NCBI RefSeq assembly: GCF_002878395.1
Contig: NC_061111.1
Coordinates: 24,983,571-25,047,570, forward strand
DNA length: 64,000 nt
Source: Capsicum annuum
Lineage: Eukaryota > Streptophyta > Magnoliopsida > Solanales > Solanaceae
Reading direction: 5' to 3'
Shown: in pieces, positions 1-11,040 of the stretch
Layout of the letters: each line of letters opens with the position of its first letter
Position numbering within the stretch: position 1 is the first letter of the stretch
Made by a program: the position numbers and the translations under genes
Notes under the pieces: model-generated
What the model was told of the DNA's origin: nothing
The model's input: only the letters and a program-made list of their open reading frames with translations
The model's database searches: none

Positions 1-625
1 TTACGATAGAGCAAGCTACATAGTTCAGGATAATGATTTAAACTCTCACGTTCATAGCCCTTGTCCCAATCTCAGCATCCTATATATGTATATCTAATTA
101 TTATGCATATGGTTTTGATTGTTTTTTGATAAGTGCACTACTTTATCCCTTTTCCTCAAGTTACATGCCAGTGTTCGCCCTACTGACCATTCCTGAATTC
201 TGTATCATTTCATGATGTATGGTTCAAGGGGTTTTTTTGTTACTCTTGTGCAATGTTAGGGGGTGCGGTACATCGGTTGAGTTGCTGTGAAATGGTGAGC
301 CTCTATCTTTTGTAAAGCCCTATCACTTTATTAGTTTTTTTTTCATATTTTGGGAATTATAAATTCTTCCTTGTCATAGTCGGAGGAATGTCCCAACTTA
401 GTTTGCTATTCTTGGTTTAGAGGCTTTGTGGTCAAATATTGGGTTGGTTGTTCATTTTTATTCTTAGAATTATAACTTGGGTTATCTATCCTTCTTGTTT
501 CTATTTTGGTTAACTTCTATTATTTACATTTATGGTGCTCTTGAGATAAAGCTAAGGGTGTTGTCTCTAGTCCATGGTGGGATTGAGATTGCTCGTTATG
601 GCCAGGTCGATTTTGGGTCATAACA
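1..625 (+). repeat. 5' LTR of element A, 3' part only
   Basis: It aligns with about 17400-18011, for example the GAGCTACATAGTT-like start and the ATTTACATTTATGGTGCTCT stretch near the end. It ends TAACA, where the partner LTR ends TGACA. It contains the conserved stem-loop near 201-219 (ATCAT, TTC, ATGAT), the decayed GGG/CCC element near 390, and a decayed terminal hairpin near 570. Confidence 0.8.
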
Positions 626-2617
626 AGCTTGGTATTAGAGAACAGTTTAGGGTTCCAGGGTGTCTACAAAGCCATGCCGAGTAGAGTCTCTTTTATGAGT
701 GTGTAGCGCAAAACACTTATAAGGACTCTACGAGGCATTTAGGAAATGTTTCTCATTCATTCATACTCTAGATCGTGCATTAGTGTTGTCCATGTGAAAG
801 CTGTCCAAATTCCTTCCTTTCTCTAACATTATGGGCTATGATTCATTATCGAGGCAATACAAGTGCAAAAACTTAGATTCCTAATGATGTAGTCATTTCC
901 TATTGAGTCATCAAAATCTTGTGAAATGGCACAAGGACTTGAAACGAGTCCATTAGTCAGTCAAAATGTATAGGTTTAAGTATGTACCTCTATCTTTATG
1001 AATCATGCATTATTGCCCAAGGTAAGAGGCTTATTCAGTCCTTTTTCAAAGAAACTTTGAAAACTTTATTTCAAACATCTCTTTTAAGGGGGAAAGTATA
1101 TATATCTGAATGTTGGAATAGTATTTCCACCCGAGCTGTAGTATAAATCAGGGTTTTATGACCTATGAATAGTGAGATAATCCCAAGGTTAGTGATATGA
1201 ATTCATAAGTTTAAAAATCAAAGGGGGTAGTTTTTTTGTAAAAAAATGCTTGTATTTGTGTACCATTAGGTGAATGTTGGGGGTGGTATGCTCTTATGGT
1301 GATTTTTTATGGTTCCAGAATGTGTAGATTTTAGAGTTGTTAGTCAAAGAGGTGATTAGTTATGGTGATTTAGAATTTATTTGAAATAGGGAAGGAGCTA
1401 ATGAGGGATAGTTATTGTAGTAGTAAGAAAATTGATCATAGGATGTAAATGGAAGAATAGGTTGACTCGTAATGTCTAAATTTCATATTCAATTGGGAAA
1501 TCTTAGAAAGGGGGACTCAGTGGTGTTTCTAGAATTTTGAAGGTTGTTTAAATATAGTTATGAGTAAGTAGCTATATTGTGTGGAAGGAGAATGTGCTAA
1601 TAGACCACAAGGGGTTAAGTTATAAGATTAAGATCGATTATCCTGATTATGTAGTCTTACTACTGCGAGAGACCCTTGAGTTTTTACCTAGTAGTTGCAA
1701 GCTAGTCTAGGAGGTGGAAAGATGTGTAGTCAATTTTAAGGTGTAGTAGTAATATTGTGAAGAATATGTTCTTGTAGGTCATAGTTTAGTGGAATAAAGA
1801 ATTTGGGTTGATTAATTTGTCATATATTTTGATGGACTAGTACAGAATATGGGATGTTCCATTGGCAATTCCTGATTGGTAATAGATGTTAAGCTTGAAC
1901 TGTAGATGTAATTATGGTGATAAGAATGTTAGCTCGAGGATAGTGATGCAAGAATTGTGGGAGTAATTAGTGGACTTGATTTGATGTGTGGAAGATCCTA
2001 AGTTGATAACTTATGAAAGATGTGGGTGGATAATTTTGATATATACGTGAGGACTAATATTGAGATGATGAATTTCGGCTTAGTCATTAGGTGGATAAGA
2101 GTGTTAGATTTATAAGAATAATTTGAACCCCAGGTAGCATGTTGTTAGATGAGGTTTTAAGTGTATAGTGTCATGTGTATATATACCTAGTTCATGTCTT
2201 TGAAATTCTTGTATATAGGAGTCTAGAGAGTTTTTGTATGGCGTTCTTTAGAGTTGAATTGAGGAAAATATAGATAGATGATGTGTTTCCTTGGTATAGT
2301 TATAAGTATTTTGTTAATTGTGAGGTTATACAACTAAAGGGTTAATACTAGTATACTAAGGAGTGAAGAATGGATTTTTATGTGTTAAAAAGTATGGATG
2401 TGTAGGGTCATGAGAGTGTGAGTTATAAGGTGATGACTATGTAACGTAGAAAAAGTTAAGATTAGTATCCCTGGAGGGTAGCATCTTCATATTTTAGTTA
2501 TGAGGAGAGTTTGGTGTTCTTATGTATAGTGGCATATCCATTGTGCTAAGTGTTGTGCTTGTAGATTTGATGAGAGGATATGTACGCAAGTCTAGGATGG
2601 TGACCCTTGATGTAAGG
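626..2617 (+). mobile_element. Internal region of element A, left part, no recognisable genes
   Basis: About 2 kb with many stops in all frames. The first 100 bases resemble the leader that follows the primer site in element B (a guanine-rich stretch ending in an AGTAGAGTCT-like motif, then a GTGTGTAG motif). After that no gag or pol motif can be seen. It is interrupted at 2618-2622 by element B. Confidence 0.6.
629..640 (+). other. Primer binding site of element A (tRNA-iMet type)
   Basis: TTGGTATTAGAG lies four bases after the LTR end and differs slightly from the usual initiator-Met primer complement TGGTATCAGAG. Confidence 0.7.
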
Positions 2618-2622
2618 GGGAG
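2618..2622. repeat. Target site duplication of element B, left copy
   Basis: GGGAG directly before TGTAACACC. The identical GGGAG follows the other end of element B at 14154-14158. Confidence 0.93.
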
Positions 2623-4757
2623 TGTAACACCCCGGGTTTAGGTCCCTAAAAATTTTTGAGTTTTTGAACTCATTGGCCAACCTACGACTCACCTTATGAG
2701 TCATAAGGTGTCCTTACAATCCATAAGAGATAAATCATTGTCTGACTAGTGAGTGGTGCCTACGCTACTATCTTGATAATGACTAGAGGTCATGAGTTGT
2801 GGTGTTCAAATCATAGGGTGACTAGTGTGTACCCAAATGCTTCTATCTTGGTTACGACCAGGACCCTACGAGCCATAGGGCATATTGAGGATTCATATGG
2901 TGTGAATCGCAGGGTTATTATAGAGGGGTACCTTATCTACTATCCAGAATATAACTCATGGTGATAAGTTGTAGTGAGTCCTTACGAGTCGTATAGTGAC
3001 CCGTAGTCAGTGCTAATAATTTTTTAGCTTTTTAATAGAGGCCATTTTCCATATTTCCCTCTTTACCCACTTAATACCCACAACCCTAAAGAACCTTTGG
3101 GGCATTATTTTCAACAATTATCAAGCATAAACACTCTCTCAAACTCTATCAAATCCCCAAGGCAAGAATGAGCTAGGATTTCTCAAAGTTGGTCATCTAA
3201 GGGCTCAAGGTTTGATTTCTTCTCCATAATTGTGAACCTTTCATGCATATGACTCTATCCTCAAACTTATTTTTCTTTAAACATGTGTATTAAATGTTTA
3301 TTGATGTGAAATTGAATGTGAGTTTTGACATGGGTTGAGGGTTTTGGCATGGTTGATCCTTAAATTATTTTCCCATGATTTATAATGCATTAGTTGTGTT
3401 TTAGCAATGGTTTTTGAACCAATTGGGTGCATGGGTATGGGAATTGGAATGAGGGTCGAGGCATTCCCATAATTTGATGATTTTGGTATTGAAATTGTTT
3501 TCCCCCAATCCATTTGTGAAGTTGGTTTTTAAATATCGATTTGTCACATAGTTTGACTTACCCACAGTATTGCATTGCATAAATGATTAAAAGTTTAAAC
3601 ATGGATTTTGAAGGCATTGTTGGCCATGTTTTGATGGAAATTAAAACCTCCAATGTTGAGGAATTCCCACTAAAAGAGGTCAAAGCATTCCCCAAACTTA
3701 ATTTAATGAACAAAGAGGTCGTGGCATTCCCCCACGATGATGGAATGTTATTAAATTGGAATGAGTGTAAGCTTGCAAGAAAAAAGGTATGATGATACCT
3801 ATGGTGTGCCTTAATGTATCATTCCCTAGGTAAATAAATGAGTTATATGAAACTTGTTTTAAATTGGGCTTAATGGGAGTTATATAGCTAAGCCGTGAAG
3901 GTGTGAGTCTTAAAGTCCTTGTACTAGAAACTCATATTTGCCGATGTGAGGGCCAGTCTTAATGACTATATGCTTGTGACACACTTCTTATATACTTGTA
4001 TCTTGGATTGAAGTGGGATCTAGGTATTCCCTAACTTCCTTGATACCTTTGGTTCATGCGGCTAACACATACTAAGGGCCCTTTCAGCAGGGGGAGCTGA
4101 ACCTATTTAACTCGTAGAAGCCTATTTATGACGGTTGAGCTACATAGTCCAGGATAATGTTTTACTTCATGCTAAGCCCTATTTCCTACCCCAACATGAT
4201 TATATAAATATATATATGTATATATGTACATTGTGTGCATGTAGATTTTACTGTGGTTTTTACATGGCATTATTTTATCCCTTCCTTGAGTTACATGCTA
4301 GCGCCCAACCCATTATCCATCTCTAGACGATGTATCCTCATACGATGCAGGACATGGAGACACTTTTGCTTTTCTTATGCAGTATTTGGATTACTGGATT
4401 ATCAGCTGCCAGCTTTGAAGTGGTGAGCTTTCATTCTCTAGAAGAGCTATCATTTTGAAGTCTTGTTTCATTTATGTTTTCGACCTACTTCTTTGGTTTT
4501 AGTTTAACTATTGTCGGGGGCATGTCCCAACTTAAATTGATTTTGGTTCTGCTTGAGGCTATATGGATACTGTGGATTGGGATGGTTGTTGACATTCTTA
4601 GATTTCTTGAGTTTTGATTACTCTATCTTGTTATATGCTTAGAATTCATCCACTGTTAGTGTATTATATTATGTTTGACTAGGCAAAGGGGGTGGTCTTT
4701 AGTCCCCGGCAGACTTGAGATACCCATCACGGCCAGGCCCTGGTCCGAGTCGTGACA
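2623..4757 (+). repeat. 5' LTR of element B
   Basis: It runs TGTAACACC to CGTGACA. Its first 400 bases hold repeated ACGACTC/GAGTCGT-like palindromic words (near 2685, 2800, 2870, 2985). Conserved stem-loops: 4326-4349, GGG/CCC around 4516-4528, and AGTC/GACT at 4701-4715. Weak ORFs inside are chance. Confidence 0.92.
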
Positions 4758-4760
4758 AAG

Positions 4761-4772
4761 TTGGTATCAAAG
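4761..4772 (+). other. Primer binding site of element B (tRNA-iMet type)
   Basis: TTGGTATCAAAG lies three bases after the LTR end, close to the initiator-Met primer complement common in Tekay and many Copia elements. Confidence 0.85.
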
Positions 4773-4968
4773 ATTAGGTTCATGATCAATTAGGTGTCCA
4801 CAAATCTATGTCAAGTAGAGTCTTTTTTATGATTGTGTAGCATGCCACTCTTATAAGAGAGAGGCTATGAGACACTTAGGAATGTTTTACTTTCTTGTTG
4901 TTCAATTTTGGGCTTTAGAATCTAAGGTCTCAAATTTCTCTAATTCCTATTTGTTCGCATTTTAGATC

Positions 4969-6185
4969 ATGCCTCCAAGAAGATCTGATACTTGTGGAAC
5001 CTATTTTGTCCCACTTGAGAACAATGGTAATGGAGCCTATCCTACCTATGAGGTACGAACCCGATCTAGGGTCCTAGCTCCTGATTGCACTACACCTCGT
5101 GGATTCCACTGGTCCAACCAGTCCTTCCCAGGCTTTTTGGTTAGATGATAATCATGACCCACCTCCCCAAGAAGATATTTACAATGCCGAGTTTTGCCAT
5201 TCTATTCAACTGTTAACCTAGCTGATGACATCCCAGTCATGACAATTTGGTTATACTGGTACTACTATGAGTTCTTCTGAGGTTACTCGAGTTGGAAAGT
5301 TTATGAGACTCAATCCTCCGACCTTTACTGGCTCTAAGTTTGAGGAGGATCCTCAAGGGTTCATAAATGAGATAGAGAAATCTTCTAAGTTATGCATGTT
5401 TATGATTCTGAGGGTGTAGAATTAACCGCATACCATCTGAAAGATATGGCATATTAGCAGTACGAGGAGTGTGATCAGTCTAGGGGTGATGATGCAGAGT
5501 TGACGCTATGGGATAAATTTCTTAGTTCTTTTTAGGATTGCTTCTTTCCTTAGGAGTTAAGAGAGGTGAAAGTTGAGGAGTTTGTGAATTTGAAGCAAGG
5601 CAGGATGAGTGTGAAGGAGTACGCCCTAAAGTTTCATTAGTTATCCAGTTATGCTCCGGAGTTGGTGTCTTTTATGAGGGCTAAGATAAGAAAATTAGCA
5701 TTGGGCTTATGTTGGGACTTGGTGTTGGAGTGTAAGGCCGCTTTGCTGAATAATAACATGGATATTTCTAGACTTGTGGTGTACATGCAATAAGTGGAGG
5801 AGTAAAATAAGAAGTAGACAGAAGTGGGAGAGAGGAAAAGTAAGAGATCCCAATATTTTAAGCAGGGTGGAGGTCACCAAAATAGTGATAGAGGTGGCAG
5901 GCAATGATCTAAGAAGAAGTGAGAAAATTCTGGCTCTTATTCTACGGCTAGTGCTCCATATCCTCAACCATTCGGTGATCACTACTTTTAGAGAAACATT
6001 GGGTTTAATGCACAAGATGCCTAATCTCAGTCCAGTGGAGCTCAATCAGCTCTATCATATTCTTCTTGTAGTATTTTTTAGATAGTTGCATCATGGTTTT
6101 TTTGATGAGCGGAGAAATAAGTATTTTAGATATGGCCAGCCTGGCCATATTTAGAGGAACTGTCCTTCAGGCGATGTTTCTATTA
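4969..6185 (+). pseudogene. gag: gag of element B (Tekay-type), broken
   Basis: Gag would form the nucleocapsid particle that packages the element RNA. The likely start is ATG at 4969 (MPPRRSDT...), typical of Tekay gag. The capsid part includes VGKFMRLNPPTFTGSKFEED near 5290-5350 and LREVKVEEFVNLKQGRMSVK near 5560-5620, both family-like. A zinc knuckle at about 6107-6165 reads KYFRYGQPGHI-stop-RNC: the first two cysteines are tyrosine (TGT to TAT), while the histidine and last cysteine remain. In-frame TAG stops occur at 5455, 5533 and 5638 among others, mostly where the family has glutamine (CAG), so C-to-T decay at methylated CHG sites fits. The first stop comes about 59 codons after the start. 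Confidence 0.88.
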
Positions 6186-6289
6186 GGGCTAATAAGGTCC
6201 CTATGGCTACTTCTTCAGCTCCTGCTCTAAAGAGTGCTGTTTCTAGTACCGGTCCTGGCCAAAATCATTTGTATGCTCTTACCACCCGT

Positions 6290-6632
6290 CAGTACTCTGA
6301 GGCCTATCCTGATATCATTACTGATATGTTACAATTCTTTTCCTGTGATGTGTAATGTATACTTGATCCAGGGTTTACTCTTTCTTATGTGACCCCTTAT
6401 GTAGCTTTTTATTTTGGTTTTAGTCTCAAGTATATTTCTGATCCCTTTTTTGGTTTCTACCTCAACGGGTGATTCTGTTGTAGCTAGAAGAATATATAAG
6501 GGCTGTGTGGTATCTATCAGTGGTAGGGAGACATTGGTAGATCTGATAAAGTTAGATATGTTATACTTTGATGTTATTTGGGGGATAGATTGGCTCCATT
6601 TGTTCTATGTGCCTCTGGATTATAAAATTTGA
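6290..6632 (+). pseudogene. PR: Aspartic protease domain of element B, broken
   Basis: This domain would cut the Gag-Pol polyprotein. The active-site region reads ILDPGFTLSYVTP with the aspartate codon at 6365; plant chromoviruses usually have D-S/T/P-G-A here, so the alanine is now phenylalanine. The chain then runs to SLKYISD, and a one-base change in a T run near 6440-6446 moves the frame. The following frame (6414-6632) continues with VSTSTGDSVVARRIYKGCVV and ends GIDWLHLFYVPLDYKI, family-like for the end of the protease. A stop lies just before the active site (near 6354). Confidence 0.85.
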
Positions 6633-6849
6633 AGGGTCAGTTTCTAATTCCTGAATGAGGTAGTGATTGAGTGGGAAGATAGTTTCCTAGTGCCTAAGCG
6701 AAGGTTTATTTCATATCTTAGAGCCCGAAAATTGATTTCTATAGGGTGTGTTTATTATTTGGTCTGAGTTAAAGATTCTAAATTGGAGGGCCCTTTGTTG
6801 TAATCCATTCTCGTGGTTAGTGAATTTCTTGAGGCCTTTCCTATCTCCC

Positions 6850-7640
6850 TGGAAATCCTCCTGATAAGGAAATTGATTTTAGGATTAACCTTCTATCGGA
6901 TACCCGTCCTATCTCTATTTCTCCCTATAGAATGGCTTCAACTGAATTGAAAGAACTTAAGAAGTAGTTGAAAGATCTTATTGATAAGGGTTTTATTCGC
7001 CCTAATGTTTCTTCATGGGTGCCCCTGTGCTATTCGTGCATAAGAAAGATAGTTTCCTTTGAATGTGTATAGACTATCGCCATTGAATAAGGTGATTGTG
7101 AAGAATAAGTATCCTCTTCTTAGGAACAGAGATATATTTGACCAGCTTTAGGGTGCTAAGTACTTCTCTAAGATTGATCTTCAGTTGGGTTATCATCAAC
7201 TGAAGATTAGGGAGGTGGATATCCCTACGACTGTGTTTTGAACCCGATGTGGTCATTTTGAGTTTTTGGTGATGTCCTTTGGTTTGACTAATGCACCAAC
7301 GATATTTATGGATCTTATGAATTAAGTATTCTGTCAGTTTCTTAATTTGTTCGTCATTGTATTTATTGATGATATTTTGGTGTATTCCAAGAGTGAGTAT
7401 GATCATGCCAATCACCTACGCATAATGTTGTAGACTTTTAAGGATTAACAGTTGAATGCTAAATTTTCTAAGTGCGAGTTCTGGTTGAATGTTGTTACTT
7501 TTCTGGGTCATGTTATTTCTAGTGAAGGGACCATGGTTGATCCACAGAAAGTTGTAGTGGTTAAGAAGTCGCCTAGGCCCTCGACTCCAATCGATATTTA
7601 GAGCTTTTAGGGTTTGGGTGTTATTATAGGAGGTTTGTGG
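6850..7640 (+). pseudogene. RT: Reverse transcriptase domain of element B, broken
   Basis: This domain would copy element RNA into DNA. Family-like blocks in order are ISPYRMASTELKEL (about 6930), KGFIRPNVSSW (about 6990), YFSKIDLQLGYHQLKI (about 7160), GHFEFLVMSFGLTNAP (about 7250), and the catalytic box [13 protein letters not shown] with its DD pair at about 7368-7373. LNAKFSKCEFWL and FLGHVISSEG follow at about 7450-7520. The segment 7020-7160 is out of frame, and several TAG/TGA stops interrupt the rest (for example near 6967, 7324 and 7446). Both catalytic aspartates of the FIDD box are still present. Confidence 0.9.
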
Positions 7641-7679
7641 AGAGCTTCTCATCTATTGTTGCTCCGTTGACTAAACTGA

Positions 7680-8160
7680 CTCAAAAAAAGGTAAAGTTTT
7701 TTTGCTCTATTTTTTATGAGAGGAGTTTCGAGTAGTTGAAGGATAATTTGACTTCTGCTCCTATTTTGACCCTACTCGAGGGAACTAATGGTTTTACTGT
7801 GTTTTGTGATGCATCCCTTATGGGATTTGGTTGTGTTTTGATGCAGTGTGGCAAGGTGGTGAAGTATGTTTCTAGGCAGCTGAAAGTTTATGAGAGGAAT
7901 TATCTGACTCATGATTTAGAGTTGTTGGATATGCTGTTTGCCTTGAAAATCTGGCATCATTACTTGTATGAAGTTCATGTTGATAAATATTCTGATCATA
8001 AGATCTTGTAGTATGTGTTAACCTAGTAGGATTTGAATCTCAGGAAAATAAGATAGCTTGAGTTGCTCAAGGATTATGATATGAGTCTCCACTATCATCC
8101 AAGTAAAGCTAATGTGGTTGCTGATGCTCTTAGCAGGTTGTCCATAGAAAGCTTATCCTA
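7680..8160 (+). pseudogene. RH: RNase H domain of element B
   Basis: This domain would degrade the RNA strand of the RNA-DNA hybrid. The open stretch 7736-8011 reads FTVFCDASLMGFGCVLMQ (first catalytic Asp at 7807), YVSRQLKVYERNYLTHDLEL (catalytic Glu) and VDKYSDHKIL (a further catalytic Asp). Stops follow near 8009 and 8026. A second open piece (8063 onward) has MSLHYHPSKANVVADALSR, the usual end of Gypsy RNase H. Tether and active-site residues are all kept, so decay here is mostly nonsense changes between domains. Confidence 0.9.
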
Positions 8161-8419
8161 TGTGGATGATGAGAAGCTAGGTTTGGTGAAGCATATTCAC
8201 TATTTGGCTAACCTTAGAGTTCATCTTTTGGACTTTAAGGATGGAGGTGTGATTGTGTAAGAGGTGGTAAAGTCATCTATTGGTGCTGAGGTAAAGGAGA
8301 AGAAAGTTTTGGACCCTATATTGATGCAGATTAAGAAAGATGTGGGTCAATAGAAAGTCTTAACTTTTGAGATTGGTGGTGATGGTATCTTGAGGTACCA
8401 AGGGAAATTGTGTGTTCCT

Positions 8420-9520
8420 GATGTCGATAGGTGGGAAAAGATTTTGGCTAAGGCTTATGAGTTGAGGTACACAGTTCATCCTAGTTTGACAAAAATGTAT
8501 CATGACTTGAAGGAGATTTATTGGTAGAATGATATGAAGAGAGATGTGTCTAATTCTGTGGCTAACTGGATGGTGTGTGAACAAGTGAAGGTTGAACACT
8601 TGAGGCCTGGCGATTTATCTCAAGAGATTGAGTTACCTATGTGGAAGTGGGGAGTGATCAATGTGGATTTTGTTACTGGCCTTTCAAGGTTTCGTAGTCA
8701 GTTTGATTCAATCTAGGTTATTGTGGAAATGATGACTAAGTTTGCTCACTTCTTGCCTGTAAGGACTAAGTATGTGACAGAGGATAATGCGAGGTTGTTC
8801 ATTAAGGAAATTGTAAAGTTGCATGGTGATCCAGTTTCTATCATATCTGATTGAGGTACACAATTTTCATCTGACTTCTAACATTCACTTCAGAGAAGTT
8901 TAGGGACTAAGGTGAACCTTAGCACCGCTTTCCACCCTCATATGGATAGACAAATGGAGAATACTATTTGGACTTTGGAAGATATGCTAAGGGCCTGTGT
9001 GATTGACTTTGGTGGTAGATGGGTTGATCATTTGCCTCTCATAGCATTTGCATATAATAATATCTATCACTTGAGTATTCAAATGGCTTCGTTCGAGGCT
9101 GTGTATGGTAGGAGGTGTAGGTCTACCATTGAGTGGTTCAAAGTTGGTAAGACTAGGTTGTTCAGCCTGAACTCGGTTCACCAAACCATAGAAAAGGTAA
9201 TGGTGATTTGGAATAGACTTAAGACCGCCCAAAGTCACAAAAATTCCTATGCGAATGTGAGGCGTAGGGAGTTGAAGTTTGATGTTGGTGAATGGATATT
9301 CTTGAAGGTGTCTCCCATAAAGGGAGTTAGTTATAAGGTTTGGAAGAAAGGGGAAGCTCAGTCCCCAATATTTTGGTTCGTACTTGATTTTGAGAAAATT
9401 GTGCAATGTAGCTTATAAGTTCGAGTTACCTTTTAGTTTGGGTTCCATTAATCTGATTTTTCATGTTTTGATGTTGAATAAGTATGTGGGTGATCTTTTC
9501 TTAGTTGTTCCTTTTGAGAG
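8420..9520 (+). pseudogene. INT: Integrase of element B, broken
   Basis: Integrase would insert the cDNA into the host genome. The N-terminal zinc region (about 8460-8600) keeps its two histidines (VHPSLTKMYHDL) but of the C-x2-C pair only the second cysteine remains (WMVC). The catalytic core has D in NVDFVTGL (8666), D in IISD (8849), directly followed by TGA (8852) where the family has CGA Arg, and E in RQMENTIW (8957). A long open piece, 8912-9418, covers the end of the core (LIAFAYNN, FEAVYGRRCRS) and the C-terminal GPF-like region. The CGA-to-TGA change is a CpG transition. Stops also occur near 8526, 8714 and 8879. Confidence 0.9.
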
Positions 9521-9529
9521 TGTTGGTGT

Positions 9530-9725
9530 TTCAGATTCCTTGTCTTATGAGGAAGTCCCAGTGGAAATCCTTGATCATCAAGTCTGTTGAATGCGGACTA
9601 AAGATGTGGCTTCGGTAAAGGTCCTCTGGAGGAATCATAAGGTTGAAGAAGATACTTGGAAAGTTGAAGAGGACAGGAAGTCCAGATATCTATTCCTATT
9701 TTTCGCTCTGAATAATCGTGCTTAA
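9530..9725 (+). pseudogene. CHD: C-terminal chromodomain of element B
   Basis: It follows integrase in the same polyprotein. Residues LSYEEVPVEILDHQV, then VASVKVLWRNHKVEEDTWKV, match the Tekay-lineage chromodomain, thought to guide integration to heterochromatin marked by histone H3 methylation. One in-frame TGA lies near 9588. The natural stop is TAA at 9723-9725. The domain places the element in the chromovirus branch of Ty3-Gypsy. Confidence 0.85.
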
Positions 9726-9841
9726 GGTATGTGTATTCCTTAATATCTTTGTTTTCTGTCTTTGTTAAAGGTAGTGTGGTTGTGTTCTGTGTTAAATCGT
9801 ACTAATAGATGACTTATCTCATTATTTGGGGATGAATGATT

Positions 9842-9854
9842 ATAGGAGGGAGAA
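9842..9854 (+). other. Polypurine tract of element B
   Basis: A purine-rich run (TATAGGAGGGAGAA style) ends directly at the TGTAAAATCC start of the 3' LTR. A decayed pre-PPT inverted repeat, CATT...AATG, sits just upstream at about 9820-9838. Confidence 0.8.
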
Positions 9855-10924
9855 TGTAAAATCCCGAATTTTGGTACCTGAAAATTTTTGAGTTTTTGAA
9901 CTCAATGTCCATCCCATGACTCACCTGACGAGTTGTAAGGTGTCCTTACGATCCATAGGATCCAAATCATCGTCTTACCAGTGAGTGGTTCCTATGCTAC
10001 TGTCCTGATAATGAATAGAGGTCGCGAGTCATAAAAAATCATTACGAGTTGTGGTGTCTAAATCATAGGGTGACTAGTGTGTGACTAGGATCCTATGAGT
10101 CATAGGGTCTCTTGATGAGTTTTATAGTGTAAGTCATACGGTTATCAGAGAGAGGTCCCTCAACTACTATCCAGACTACGACTCATGATGACGAGTCGTA
10201 GTGAGTCCTTACGAGTCCTATAGTGATCCGTAGTCACTGGCGATAATTTTTTAGCCTTTAATGAAGGGAACTTTTGACATTTCCGTCTTTATCCACTTAA
10301 GACCTGCAACCCTAAAGCACCTTTGGGGTGTTATTTTCAATACTTATCAAGCATAAACACTCACTCAAACTATCTCAAATCCCAAAGGCAACAACAAGCT
10401 AAGGTTTCTCAAAGTTGGTAATCTAAGGGCTCAAGGGTTGATTTCTTCTCCATAATTGTAAACCTTTTAGGCATGCGACTCTACCCTCAAACTTATTTTC
10501 CTTTAAACATGTGTATTAAATGATTATTGATGTGAAATTGAATGTGGTTTTTGACATGGGTTGAGGGTTTTGGCATGGTTGGTTCTTAAATTGTTTTCCT
10601 GTGATTTATTATGCATTGGTTGTGTTTTACCAATGGTTTTTGAACTAATTGGGTGCATAGGTGTAAGACCCCGTAATCCTAGGTTCATTTTATCTCATTC
10701 TTTCAAGTAGGAAGGGCCAAGATTTAGAATATTTTACTAAGTGTTAGGACTTTGTTATTTATAGAGCCCTCAACTTTGATGAATTTATTCTCGACCTTCT
10801 CGACATTGAAAATATAGTTTCTAAGTTTATTCATGATCGGGGAAGTCAATAGTATATCTCGGGTGAGTTTTGGAATTTTCAAACAAGTGTAAAGGTGTGT
10901 TTGAAACTCCAAAATAGTAGCTTA

Positions 10925-11040
10925 GGGCGATTAGCCCGCGGTGCCCTACCCAGTCTGGTGCTGGGGGAGCCCGCGATGGAGCCCACGGCGCCCTGCCCTG
11001 AGCAGCACTCTGGATCCCATGGCGCCCTGGCCAGTCCATC
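10925..11040 (+). repeat. GC-rich island in the U3 part of the solo LTR
   Basis: About 115 bases of strongly GC-rich sequence with several GGCGCCC-like and CCCGCG words, in otherwise AT-rich DNA. A similar CG-rich array occurs at the same relative place in the LTRs at 26890, 33237, 53374 and 59938. Short ORFs across it are not thought to be genes. Confidence 0.7.

Noticed and set aside
2611..2622. TGTAAGGGGGAG before LTR B as a polypurine tract, making LTR B the 3' LTR of the element on its left
   Set aside because: The last five bases are the GGGAG target duplication repeated at 14154, and the sequence continues after element B. It is part of the interior of element A.
5707..6085. Open frames of 103-112 codons on both strands
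   Set aside because: They overlap gag of element B in other frames; the gag frame has the family motifs.
4758..9854. Endogenous pararetrovirus
   Set aside because: LTRs, primer and purine tracts, integrase and chromodomain are present, and no movement protein or coat motif of that group is seen; it is a Gypsy element.
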